Source: Vibrio mangrovi
GTDB taxonomy: Bacteria; Pseudomonadota; Gammaproteobacteria; Enterobacterales; Vibrionaceae
DNA: 64,000 bases
NCBI RefSeq assembly: GCF_024346955.1
Contig: NZ_AP024883.1
Location: 3,348,001 to 3,412,000 of the forward strand
Reading direction: 5' to 3'
Position numbers and translations under genes: made by a program. Every line of letters begins with the position of its first letter. Positions within the stretch are counted from its first letter, which is position 1. This document shows, piece after piece, positions 17,606 through 25,821 of the stretch. Below the pieces are notes generated by a model, which was not told the origin of the DNA, did no database searches, and saw only the letters and a program-made list of their open reading frames with translations.

Positions 17606-18724
17606 ATGAAGAGTTATTCCTTAATAATTAAAACTCTCATCTTACTCTTGTTCACATCTGAGGCGAATGCATGGACAGAAGTCAGGGACTTCAACTTCGG
17701 CAAGTCTGGTGACATTGCGATCAATCCAACCTCTGGCTTTAATGATTTAGCAGGTGCTTCCAAAATTGTGAGACAGGACGACGGGAAACCAACGCTCGAA
17801 GGTCAGTCCGCCGTCGATATTCATGTCCGTAAAGGTGAAACCGGTTATGGTTCCTGGGGCGGAGACATGTACTTCCCTGAGTATATTCATAAAGGGGAAG
17901 AACTATGGCTGCAATTCTATCTTTACATTCCTGCTGACTATGAAATCGGCACACCAACAGGCTACCTCAAGTTCATTCGTTTACGTAATGTCATGCGCAG
18001 CCCGGGCAAGCCTCCAAAAGTGACCGGACATTTCGATCTTCTCTTTCAGAATCAGGGCTCAAGAGGCACCTTTGCCATGCTGAAAGAGGGGGAAAGTAAT
18101 GTACTACGTATCGGTGATTCGGTATCACAGCCAATTCCCCGGGATGAATGGGTGAAATTCGAATTATATATCCGCCTCGATAATGTCCCGGAAAGCCAGG
18201 GGGGTACGGGTGTTGTCCGTTTCTGGATGAATGATGAACTGGTTGGTGAACGAAATGACATCATCACATTAGGAACATATGACCTGAAAACCAAAGAAGT
18301 ATATGAAGATGCCTATTTTACCCGAGTCCTATTCTTTACCTACTGGAATAGAACGGCACCGAAAACCCAGTCTTTATATATGGACCATGTCTATATGACC
18401 AATGATACGACTCAGGTAAGAAACTTTGATGAAAACGGTAACCCATTCCTGGGAGAGATTCTCAACCCTGCACTCACGATTTCCTGGGATGCACCGGTAA
18501 CCCGTACCGATGGCAGCGCGATGAATCCTGATGAAATCGGAGGTTATGAACTCCGTTATAAAGCGAAAACCGCAACTGAGTACACCTATATTCAGATTAA
18601 AGATACCAGCACCAGTCAATATCAGATTGCCGACATTGACGATCCTTCAGAGTATGTTTTCGAAGTCGCCGCATACGATACTCAGGGGATTTACAGCCGT
18701 TTTGTAAGCGCAAGCGTGAATTAA
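17606..18724 (+). CDS. Secreted jelly-roll (polysaccharide-lyase-like) protein with C-terminal FnIII-like domain
   Basis: A 372-residue exported protein. The chosen ATG 17606 has AAGGAA eight bases upstream and begins a clear signal peptide (1-22, ending SEANA before WTEV). Residues 25-285 are rich in beta-strand patterns with aromatic motifs such as GETGYGSWGGDMYFPEYIH, EELWLQFYLYIP, WVKFELYI and LYMDHVYMTND. These resemble concanavalin-like jelly-roll lyases and carbohydrate-binding proteins, but no catalytic site can be assigned. Residues 287-372 (GGYELRYK, YVFEVAAYD) look like a fibronectin type III module. It is followed 26 bases later by a close paralogue. Likely a type II secretion substrate acting on polysaccharide; the activity is not established. 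Confidence 0.72.
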   Translation: MKSYSLIIKTLILLLFTSEANAWTEVRDFNFGKSGDIAINPTSGFNDLAGASKIVRQDDGKPTLEGQSAVDIHVRKGETGYGSWGGDMYFPEYIHKGEELWLQFYLYIPADYEIGTPTGYLKFIRLRNVMRSPGKPPKVTGHFDLLFQNQGSRGTFAMLKEGESNVLRIGDSVSQPIPRDEWVKFELYIRLDNVPESQGGTGVVRFWMNDELVGERNDIITLGTYDLKTKEVYEDAYFTRVLFFTYWNRTAPKTQSLYMDHVYMTNDTTQVRNFDENGNPFLGEILNPALTISWDAPVTRTDGSAMNPDEIGGYELRYKAKTATEYTYIQIKDTSTSQYQIADIDDPSEYVFEVAAYDTQGIYSRFVSASVN

Positions 18725-18750
18725 TCTAAAAATATAATAAGGAAATATTT

Positions 18751-19650
18751 ATGAAGACAAAGATTTATATTTTCATCAAAGCGTTTACCTTGCTGGTTCT
18801 CTCTTTTCAGGTTCTTGCCTGGACAGATACCCGGAATTTCAATTTCGGCAATGATGGGGATACCGCATATGATGCAAACGCTGGTTTTAATGATTTGGCT
18901 GGTGCGTCGAAGATTGTTAAACGAGGTAATGGCACTCCAACTCTGGAAGGATTCTCTGCGGCAGAAATTAATATTCGTCAGGGTGAAACAGGCTATGGCT
19001 CCTGGGGTGGCTCTATGTTCTTCCCTGAGTATATTCATCGGGGAGAAGAACTGTGGCTCCAGTTCTATGTGTATATTCCAGAAGATTACGTCATCAATAC
19101 AGCTACGGGTTATCTCAGCCTGCTCCGACTGCGTAATATCATTGCCAGCCCGGATAAAACGAAGAAAGCGACAGGCTTCCTAGATATTATGTTCCAGAAT
19201 CAGGACTCAACCCGAGGCACTTTTGCGGTTCTGAAGCAAGGAGAAAGCAGTGTCAAACGTATCGGCAACTCAGCATCACAACCGATTCCACGTGACCAAT
19301 GGGTGAAACTTGAACTCTACGTTCATGCCGACAGCGTTCCTCAAAGCAAAGGTGGTCAGGGTATTGTCCGGTTATGGATGGATGATGAGCTGGTCGGTGA
19401 AGTGAGCGATATTGTGACACTTGGCATGGCAAACCTGAATACCAAAGAGCAATATGAAGATGGCTACTTTACCAGAGTGATGTTTTTCAGCTACTGGTTC
19501 GGTGGTGCTCCGAAAACCCAGAAGCTCTATATGGACCATGTTTTCATGACCAATGATGCCAATGTACCGGAATACCGTGATGCACAGGGTCATCTGTTCT
19601 TAGGTAAACGTCTTGCACGGCCAGTGATGGTTGCAGTGCAGGCAGACTAA
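18751..19650 (+). CDS. Secreted jelly-roll protein, paralogue of upstream gene, without FnIII
   Basis: A 299-residue exported protein with a signal peptide (1-23, ending QVLA before WTDT). By eye well over half of its mature residues are identical to the upstream protein, including FNDLAGASKIV, PTLEGFSA, GETGYGSWGGSMFFPEYIH, SQPIPRDQWVK and LYMDHVFMTND. It stops just where the upstream protein begins its FnIII-like domain. The ribosome-binding stretch ATAAGGAAATAT is the same before both genes, so the duplication included the translation start. Arrangement and spacing imply one transcript. Function as for the paralogue: probably polysaccharide binding or cleavage, not proven. Confidence 0.72.
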   Translation: MKTKIYIFIKAFTLLVLSFQVLAWTDTRNFNFGNDGDTAYDANAGFNDLAGASKIVKRGNGTPTLEGFSAAEINIRQGETGYGSWGGSMFFPEYIHRGEELWLQFYVYIPEDYVINTATGYLSLLRLRNIIASPDKTKKATGFLDIMFQNQDSTRGTFAVLKQGESSVKRIGNSASQPIPRDQWVKLELYVHADSVPQSKGGQGIVRLWMDDELVGEVSDIVTLGMANLNTKEQYEDGYFTRVMFFSYWFGGAPKTQKLYMDHVFMTNDANVPEYRDAQGHLFLGKRLARPVMVAVQAD

Positions 19651-19662
19651 CGTTAAACAATG

Positions 19663-19711
19663 ATTCAGCTTCTGCTCAGTTTTCTATTCAAAAATAGTGC
19701 AGAGGCTGAAT
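19663..19711. terminator. Hairpin between the secreted pair and yhhQ
   Basis: ATTCAGCTTCTGC (19663-19675) pairs with GCAGAGGCTGAAT (19699-19711) with one G-T pair; CCTATCTTTT follows on the plus strand. It sits between convergent genes and could end both transcripts. Confidence 0.6.
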
Positions 19712-19724
19712 CCTATCTTTTCAC

Positions 19725-20396
19725 TCAGTTATTCACACCGACAACCGTAAACTCCGGATTGATCGCCGTCAGTTTCTTCACCAGATAGTTCAGCAGCATA
19801 CCGTACATTGGTACAAACAGACCTAAACTAATCACCAGTTTAAATCCATAATCGACCATAGCGATTTCCTGCCAGTGTTGCGCCATAAACGGATCCGGAC
19901 TTTGATAGAAAGCAATCCCGAAAAAAGCGACGGTATCTAATGCATTTCCGAACAATGTTGAACATGTAGGCGCGATCCACCACTGCTTTAACTGGCGTAG
20001 TCGATTGAAAACCTGTACATCTAAAACCTGTCCCAACAGATAAGCCATAAAACTGGCGATTGCGATTCGGGCCACAAACCAGTTCAGATGCGTCAGAGGA
20101 TCGGTTCCCTGAAAGTGCCCTTCAAAAAACATCACCGACAACAGGTATGAAACAACCAATGCCGGTAACATCACCAGAAAAATAATCCGCCGGGCTAAAG
20201 ATGCGCCAAAAATTCTGACCGTCAGATCCGTTGCCAGAAAAATGAACGGAAAAGTAAACGCACCCCAGGTCGTGTGATATCCCCAGACAGTAAACGGGAT
20301 CTGGACCAGATAGTTGCTTGAAGCAATAATCAGCAAGTGGAATAAAACAAGATAGCTCAGCGCTTTACGCTGCTGTGCGATAGTAAAGTAATTCAT
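19725..20396 (-). CDS. yhhQ: Queuosine-precursor transporter YhhQ
   Basis: Inner-membrane VUT-family protein that imports 7-cyano-7-deazaguanine or 7-aminomethyl-7-deazaguanine (preQ0/preQ1) for queuosine tRNA modification. The 223-residue product has about six hydrophobic segments and matches E. coli YhhQ closely: HLLIIASSNYLVQIPF, GAFTFPFIFLATDLTVRIFG, LARRIIF, FVARIAIASFMAYLLGQ and DVQVFNRLRQ. The start is ATG 20396, preceded by AAAAAGG; an upstream in-frame extension is not conserved and lies in the leader. Its leader contains a hairpin plus A-rich stretch described separately. Confidence 0.93.
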   Translation of the reverse strand: MNYFTIAQQRKALSYLVLFHLLIIASSNYLVQIPFTVWGYHTTWGAFTFPFIFLATDLTVRIFGASLARRIIFLVMLPALVVSYLLSVMFFEGHFQGTDPLTHLNWFVARIAIASFMAYLLGQVLDVQVFNRLRQLKQWWIAPTCSTLFGNALDTVAFFGIAFYQSPDPFMAQHWQEIAMVDYGFKLVISLGLFVPMYGMLLNYLVKKLTAINPEFTVVGVNN

Positions 20397-20618
20397 GTTG
20401 TACCTTTTTCTTTTGGTTTGGGGTGAGGGAACCCAAATACAGTTTTCCGTAGCTTCCAACCCCAGTCTGTACGGACGAACTTCACAGGCTCAAAAGCGGG
20501 CGGCGATTATACAGCAATTCATACTGACTTCAAGATGAATAACATGGAAAGTATGGTGAAACACGATGAGGGAATAAGTAGATCAAGGGATAAGAGTGAT
20601 CAATAGATAACAGTGATA

Positions 20619-20654
20619 GTGCTCTGGTCCGCCCCAGTGGGCGAACCGGAACAC
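20619..20654. terminator. Long GC-rich hairpin
   Basis: GTGCTCTGGT (20619-20628) pairs with ACCGGAACAC (20645-20654), allowing one mismatch and one G-T pair, and the inner CGCCC pairs with GGGCG. There is no T-tract on either side; it may separate the yhhQ and symporter transcripts or be part of a small RNA. Confidence 0.4.
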
Positions 20655-20705
20655 TTCACTAAATACAGACAGAAAACAGGCGATGTCTTTGACTGTAGCA
20701 ATCAG

Positions 20706-20733
20706 CCCCTGCGCAGGTAGGTCTATGCAGGGG
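20706..20733 (-). terminator. Hairpin after the dicarboxylate/amino-acid symporter
   Basis: CCCCTGC (20706-20712) pairs with GCAGGGG (20727-20733), 15 bases past the stop of the leftward gene. The absence of a T-run makes intrinsic termination uncertain. Confidence 0.45.
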
Positions 20734-20748
20734 ACAGAGATAAGATAA

Positions 20749-22032
20749 TTATGAAAGTGAAGTAGCTGATTTCACTTCCTGTTCTTGTTCTCTTCCTTGT
20801 TCAGATGTTTGCTCTTGTCCTTGAGGATACTGAATTTCTTTTTCTGAAGCGCCAACCACAATAGAAGCGGCCAGGTCGCCAATCACGTTAATCGATGTTC
20901 TTGCCATATCCAATATGCGATCGATTCCCGCAATTAATGTTAAACCTTCTAAAGGCAGACCTACTGACGTCAATACAATCGACAGCATGATCAGGCCACC
21001 ACCAGGAACACCGGCAGTACCGATCGCACCTAACGTTGCCGTCAGAATAATGGTTCCCATCTGTGCGAAGGTTAAATCAATGCCATAAACCTGAGCAATA
21101 AAGAGTGCACAAACTCCCTGATACAGAGATGTTCCCCCCATATTGATGGTTGCCCCTAATGGCAGTACAAAACTTGCAATCTTGTCCGATACGCCGAAGT
21201 TTTCCTTAATGGTACGGATACTGACCGGCAAAGTGCCCGAACTACTGGAAGTACTGAACGCAGTTGCAGCAGCAGGTAAGATGCCCTTCATGAACCGTAG
21301 TGGCGAGATTCCGGCAAATCCTTTAACGGTCAGTGCGTAGACCAGAGCCATCTGAATGACACAGCCAACATATACCGCAGCAATAACCTTAATCAGAGGA
21401 ATCAGGACAGCTGCACCATTTGACGCGACCACAGGGACAATCAGGCCGAATACACCATACGGTGCCAACGACATGATAAAACCGGTAATTTTGTACATAA
21501 TTTCAGCCACACTTTCGAAAAACGAAATGAATGGCTGGGCTTTCTTTTCAGGAAGAGACGTAGCACCCATCCCAAGAAACAAAGCGAAAGCAATAATTTG
21601 CAGCATATTGCCTTCAACGAGTCCTTTCAGTGGATTCTTAGGGATAATATTTAAAAATGTATCCACCAGACTCACACTTTCCACAGCTTTACCTGTTCCG
21701 CTGACCGGAATGGTTAATCCTGCTCCCGGCATAAAAATCGTTGCCAGAAACAGACCAATCGCCACAGCAAAAGCCGTTGTTAACAGATAGTAACTAAGTG
21801 TTTTTCCTCCGATTCTTCCCAATGTTTTGATGTCACCAATACTGGCGGCACCAACAATCAACGATGAAAATACTAAAGGGACAATTAGCATTTTGATCAG
21901 GTTGATGAATAACGTTCCGATGGGTTTAATATAGGTATTCGCAATATCCGGCGAACCCTGGAGAAGCAATCCAACCGCGACCCCTGCAGCAAGACCAATG
22001 AAGATTTTGGTGGTTAACTTCATTTTTTTCAT
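20749..22032 (-). CDS. Dicarboxylate/amino acid:cation symporter (DAACS, GltP-like)
   Basis: Inner-membrane proton- or sodium-coupled importer of acidic amino acids or C4-dicarboxylates. The 427-residue product has eight hydrophobic segments and two re-entrant loops, with the family motifs FSTSSSSGTLPVS (serine-rich loop), LPLGATINMGGTSLYQGVCA and AGIDRILDMARTSINVIGD. ATG 22032 is preferred over one 12 bases upstream because a GAGGAAC ribosome-binding site lies within that interval. The last 25 or so residues are an unusual Glu/Gln-rich tail (EQTSEQGREQEQEVKS). The gene is isolated, with its own palindrome-rich upstream region. Exact substrate is not clear. Confidence 0.9.
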   Translation of the reverse strand: MKKMKLTTKIFIGLAAGVAVGLLLQGSPDIANTYIKPIGTLFINLIKMLIVPLVFSSLIVGAASIGDIKTLGRIGGKTLSYYLLTTAFAVAIGLFLATIFMPGAGLTIPVSGTGKAVESVSLVDTFLNIIPKNPLKGLVEGNMLQIIAFALFLGMGATSLPEKKAQPFISFFESVAEIMYKITGFIMSLAPYGVFGLIVPVVASNGAAVLIPLIKVIAAVYVGCVIQMALVYALTVKGFAGISPLRFMKGILPAAATAFSTSSSSGTLPVSIRTIKENFGVSDKIASFVLPLGATINMGGTSLYQGVCALFIAQVYGIDLTFAQMGTIILTATLGAIGTAGVPGGGLIMLSIVLTSVGLPLEGLTLIAGIDRILDMARTSINVIGDLAASIVVGASEKEIQYPQGQEQTSEQGREQEQEVKSATSLS

Positions 22033-22453
22033 GATGTTCCTCATTGTTTTTTATAGATGACATCGCCTGTTCATATCGTCTATAACTGCTTTTTTTATAC
22101 GTCTACTAAAGTGGAACGATAGACTTGTCTATTGTATAGTTTGTGCTACACAAACTCGCGCGACATTATCACATTACTCAATAGCAAACCATGGCAGATT
22201 GTGACGAATCGGGGATTTTACACATTATTCCTCTTCAGCCAAACGATTCACTCAGAATAATCAACTGAACCTTATCCGGCATACTTGAGCAATCAGAACG
22301 GTTCGTGATACTCTTCGCCTCCATTTTCTGCCCGTATTTCTACTCAAATAAATCTCGGTATAACTTACACTATCGGTTTAAAATGAGTCAGACGGGTAAG
22401 CTGTCCGCTTTGTAATGATGTGTTAACTGATAGTAAGAGTGAAAATAGACATG
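22033..22453. promoter_or_regulatory. Divergent gap between symporter gene and gmk
   Basis: 421 bases without an ORF. The symporter side holds a T-rich tract and two adjacent palindromes (22119-22132 and 22138-22156). The gmk side (22200-22450) shows nothing I can name beyond weak AT-rich promoter-like stretches. Confidence 0.45.
22119..22156. repeat. Two adjacent palindromes upstream of the symporter gene
   Basis: ATAGACTTGTCTAT (22119-22132; six-base arms) is followed five bases later by AGTTTGTGCTACACAAACT (22138-22156; eight-base perfect arms). Both lie about 90-125 bases before the leftward ATG at 22032 and look like operator sites for one or two dimeric regulators. Confidence 0.6.
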
Positions 22454-23077
22454 ATGGGTCAAGGTACGCTTTATATTGTTTCAGCTCCCAGCGGAGCAGG
22501 AAAATCCAGCCTGATTGCCTCCTTAATGGAGAAAAATCCGACCTATGCCATGAAAGTCTCTGTATCACACACAACCAGACAGCCCAGACCGGGGGAACAG
22601 GACGGCGTCCACTATCACTTTGTCGATAAAGCACATTTTAAAGACCTGATTGCCAAAGGTGAGTTTCTCGAATATGCAGAGGTCTTCGGGAATTATTACG
22701 GAACCTCTCAGGTCTGGATTGAAGAAACCCTGAACAAAGGAATCGATATATTCCTTGATATTGATTGGCAGGGCGCCCGGCAGATCCGTGAAAAAATGCC
22801 AGCGGCCCGCAGTATTTTCATTCTGCCACCTTCAAAAGAAGAGCTGGAGCGTCGTTTGAACGCCCGTGGGCAGGACAACGAAGACGTCATTGCCAAAAGA
22901 ATGAGTGAAGCACAGTCAGAGACTTCTCACTATTCAGAGTATGACTACCTCATCATCAACGACGATTTTGATGTTGCATTGATGGATTTTAAAGCAATCA
23001 TTCGGGCAGAAAGATTGAAGCAAGACAAGCAAGCTGCTAAATATAGCAGTATGCTGTCGGAATTATTGTCTGATTAA
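22454..23077 (+). CDS. gmk: Guanylate kinase
   Basis: Phosphorylates GMP to GDP with ATP in the cytosol. From ATG 22454 the product is 207 residues, the same length as E. coli Gmk; earlier in-frame GTG (22439) and ATG (22451) codons are not conserved. The P-loop SAPSGAGKSSL is near residues 8-18, the GMP-binding region VSHTTRQPRPGE follows, then HYHFVD, EYAEVFGNYYGTS and FLDIDWQGARQIR. It precedes rpoZ and spoT, a conserved gammaproteobacterial order tying GMP metabolism to ppGpp control. Confidence 0.96.
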   Translation: MGQGTLYIVSAPSGAGKSSLIASLMEKNPTYAMKVSVSHTTRQPRPGEQDGVHYHFVDKAHFKDLIAKGEFLEYAEVFGNYYGTSQVWIEETLNKGIDIFLDIDWQGARQIREKMPAARSIFILPPSKEELERRLNARGQDNEDVIAKRMSEAQSETSHYSEYDYLIINDDFDVALMDFKAIIRAERLKQDKQAAKYSSMLSELLSD

Positions 23078-23118
23078 CGAATGAGGCAATAAACCATCCG
23101 ACGAAGTAACCCGTGAAG

Positions 23119-23148
23119 TTTACAATCTATTCCGTTCGGTTGTATAAT
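23119..23148 (+). promoter_or_regulatory. Sigma-70 promoter for rpoZ-spoT
   Basis: TTTACA (23119-23124) and TATAAT (23143-23148) are separated by 18 bases, 43 bases before the rpoZ ATG. Close match to the housekeeping consensus. Confidence 0.6.
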
Positions 23149-23190
23149 TTCTGGTCATTTATAGATTTTTATTAACGATTTGGAGTTCTC

Positions 23191-23463
23191 ATGGCACGCG
23201 TAACTGTTCAAGACGCAGTTGAAAAAGTTGGCAACCGTTTCGATTTGGTTCTTATTGCGGCACGCCGCGCTCGTCAGATGCAAACAGGTGGAAAAGATCC
23301 ATTGGTGCCAGAAGAAAACGATAAAGCGACCGTTATCGCCCTGCGCGAAATTGAAGATGGTCTGATTACCAAAGAAGTTCTTGATGCACGTGAGCGTCAG
23401 GAGCAGCAAGAGCAGGAAGCCGCAGAATTGGCAGCCGTGAGCAGTATCGCTCACAACCGTTAA
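23191..23463 (+). CDS. rpoZ: RNA polymerase omega subunit
   Basis: Small subunit that helps assemble beta' into RNA polymerase and forms part of a ppGpp site. The 90-residue product has the family start MARVTVQDAVEKVGNRFDLV and the RRARQM and NDKATVIALREIEDG motifs. A TTTGGAG site precedes ATG 23191. It lies between gmk and spoT; spoT begins 35 bases after its stop. Confidence 0.97.
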   Translation: MARVTVQDAVEKVGNRFDLVLIAARRARQMQTGGKDPLVPEENDKATVIALREIEDGLITKEVLDARERQEQQEQEAAELAAVSSIAHNR

Positions 23464-23498
23464 TTCTTCTCTGGTTACACAACATACGGGCCTAAAAT

Positions 23499-25613
23499 TT
23501 GTATCTATTCGATAGCCTCAAAGCCGTTGCCCAGGAATATCTGACAGAGCCTCAAATTGAGGCTCTGCGTCACTCTTATGTGGTTGCGAGAGATGCTCAC
23601 GAGGGACAAACACGTTCCAGCGGAGAGCCTTACATTATCCACCCGGTCGCCGTAGCCCGGATTCTGGCAGAGATGCGTCTGGATCTGGAAACACTGCAAG
23701 CCGCACTTCTCCACGATGTTATCGAAGATACAGAAGTCACAAAAGAAGAGCTGGAAACGAAATTCGGAACGTCAGTTGCCGAACTCGTCGACGGCGTGTC
23801 GAAACTCGACAAACTTAAGTTTCGTGACCGCAAAGAAGCTCAGGCGGAAAACTTCCGCAAAATGGTGCTGGCCATGGTTCAGGACATCCGGGTCATTTTG
23901 ATCAAACTGTCTGACCGGACGCACAATATGCGCACTCTCGGAGCTCTCCGTCCGGACAAGAAACGCCGTATTGCCAGAGAAACCCTGGAAATCTATGCAC
24001 CGCTGGCACACCGTCTCGGGATTCATAACATTAAAGTCGAGCTGGAAGAACTCGGCTTTGAAGCACTCTACCCCAATCGCTATCGCGTGCTGAAGAATGT
24101 CGTCAAATCGGCACGGGGAAATCGCAAAGAGATGATCCAGCGTATCCACAGCGAGATCGAAGGCCGCCTTCAGGAAGTCGGACTCACCGCCAAAGTTGTG
24201 GGACGGGAAAAAAATCTTTTCTCCATCTATAACAAGATGAAAACCAAAGAGCAGCGGTTCCATAGTATTATGGATATCTATGCTTTCCGGATTATCGTTG
24301 ATACTGCAGATACCTGTTATCGGGTACTCGGTCAGGTTCATAGCCTGTATAAACCGCGTCCGGGACGTATCAAAGACTATATTGCCGTACCAAAAGCCAA
24401 CGGTTATCAGTCTATTCATACCTCAATGGTTGGTCCGCACGGTGTCCCGGTTGAAGTACAGATCCGGACAGATGACATGGACCAGATGGCCGATAAAGGG
24501 GTTGCAGCACACTGGTCTTACAAAGGCAACAGCGAACGCACCGGTACCACAGCTCAGGTCAAAGCCCAGCGCTGGATGCAAAGCCTGCTGGAACTACAAC
24601 AAAGCGCCGGGAACTCATTTGAATTCATTGAAAACGTTAAATCCGATCTGTTCCCGGATGAGATTTACGTCTTCACCCCGAAAGGACGCATCGTTGAATT
24701 ACCAGCGGATGCAACAGCCGTTGACTTCGCCTATGCGGTTCATACTGACGTCGGGAACACTTGTGTCGGAGCCCGGGTTGATCGAAATCCCTATCCGCTG
24801 AGTAAATCGCTGAAAAACGGCCAGACCGTAGAAATCATCAGTGCACCGGGCGCGCGCCCGAATGCAGCCTGGCTCAACTATGTGGTCACTTCCCGGGCCC
24901 GGACCAAAATTCGTCAGGTGCTGAAAACCATGCGCAGGGAAGAATCGATCACCCTTGGTCGGCGCTTGTTGAATCACGCACTTGGCGAACAGACAATTAA
25001 CAGTATTGAACCGGAAAACATCCAGAAAGTCCTGTCCGAACTCAAAATGGAACAACTGGATGATATGCTGGCAGCAATTGGTCTGGGTGAACTAATGAGT
25101 ATTGTCATTGCCCGCCGCTTGCTAGGCAACACTGACGATCTCACTGTCAATGAGAGTAACCGGCCGAAGCGGAAACTGCCGATTCGGGGAGCCGATGGTA
25201 TTCTGCTGAATTTTGCCAACTGTTGTCATCCGATCCCGGATGATCATATTGTGGCTCATATTTCACCGGGAAAAGGTCTTGTCGTCCACCGCGAAACCTG
25301 TGCAAATGTACGGGGTTATCAACGTGAACCGGAAAAATATATGGCCGTCGAATGGTCCAATGATTACGAGCAGGAATTTATCACTGAGCTGAAAATCGAC
25401 ATGCTGAATCATCAGGGAGCACTGGCTGAATTAACCAATGTCATTTCTCAGACCGGCTCAAACATTCACGGCATTTCAACGGAAGAAAGAGACGGGCGTC
25501 TGTATACCATCACGGTATTACTGACAACCAAAGACCGGATTCATCTGGCAGGTATCATGCGTAGAATTCGCGTTATGCCTCATGCATTGAAAGTCCGCCG
25601 TAAGCGTAGCTAA
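23499..25613 (+). CDS. spoT: Bifunctional (p)ppGpp synthase/hydrolase SpoT
   Basis: Controls the stringent-response alarmone: hydrolyses ppGpp and makes it under some starvations. The 704-residue product has an N-terminal HD hydrolase domain (H72/D73 in LLHDVIEDT), a synthetase domain with YIAVPKANGYQSIHTS, a TGS domain (about 386-447, DEIYVFTPKGRIVELP) and a C-terminal ACT/RRM domain (about 630-704). The start is TTG at 23499, giving MYLFDSL, which aligns with E. coli SpoT, itself TTG-initiated. There is no trmH between spoT and recG, unlike E. coli. A strong terminator follows. Confidence 0.96.
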   Translation: MYLFDSLKAVAQEYLTEPQIEALRHSYVVARDAHEGQTRSSGEPYIIHPVAVARILAEMRLDLETLQAALLHDVIEDTEVTKEELETKFGTSVAELVDGVSKLDKLKFRDRKEAQAENFRKMVLAMVQDIRVILIKLSDRTHNMRTLGALRPDKKRRIARETLEIYAPLAHRLGIHNIKVELEELGFEALYPNRYRVLKNVVKSARGNRKEMIQRIHSEIEGRLQEVGLTAKVVGREKNLFSIYNKMKTKEQRFHSIMDIYAFRIIVDTADTCYRVLGQVHSLYKPRPGRIKDYIAVPKANGYQSIHTSMVGPHGVPVEVQIRTDDMDQMADKGVAAHWSYKGNSERTGTTAQVKAQRWMQSLLELQQSAGNSFEFIENVKSDLFPDEIYVFTPKGRIVELPADATAVDFAYAVHTDVGNTCVGARVDRNPYPLSKSLKNGQTVEIISAPGARPNAAWLNYVVTSRARTKIRQVLKTMRREESITLGRRLLNHALGEQTINSIEPENIQKVLSELKMEQLDDMLAAIGLGELMSIVIARRLLGNTDDLTVNESNRPKRKLPIRGADGILLNFANCCHPIPDDHIVAHISPGKGLVVHRETCANVRGYQREPEKYMAVEWSNDYEQEFITELKIDMLNHQGALAELTNVISQTGSNIHGISTEERDGRLYTITVLLTTKDRIHLAGIMRRIRVMPHALKVRRKRS

Positions 25614-25633
25614 TCTCTCTTGCAGAAATCATC

Positions 25634-25665
25634 AACAGACATCCGGTCCGGATGTCTGTTTTCTG
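25634..25665 (+). terminator. Terminator after spoT
   Basis: AACAGACATCCGG (25634-25646) pairs with its complement at 25648-25660, followed by TTCTGTC after the TT of the arm. Very stable hairpin 20 bases after spoT. Confidence 0.85.
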
Positions 25666-25821
25666 TCTTCGCGACAATTTACTTTCAGATGCCATGACCT
25701 TCTACCACAATTAATCGGTAAGAATGCGATCAACCTTGAACAAAAGCATAAAAAAACCTGTACAAAAAAACAGTTCAGTGGTTGAATATTTGACAACTCA
25801 ATGCATTACGAACAATCGATC

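Larger units (their letters stand above)
20397..20748. promoter_or_regulatory. yhhQ leader and downstream region of the symporter gene
   Basis: A 352-base gap without an ORF. On the minus strand the yhhQ leader has a hairpin TTTGGG/CCCAAA (20417-20437) followed by an A-rich run and the ribosome-binding site. TGGGGT (20419-20424) could instead pair with ACCCCA (20459-20464), giving two exclusive folds. Further right are a long hairpin (20619-20654) and a C4TGC/GCAG4 hairpin (20706-20733). Confidence 0.45.

Noticed and set aside
20397..20459. 21-residue extension of YhhQ
   Set aside because: Not present in relatives and overlaps the leader hairpin; ATG 20396 has a good ribosome-binding site.
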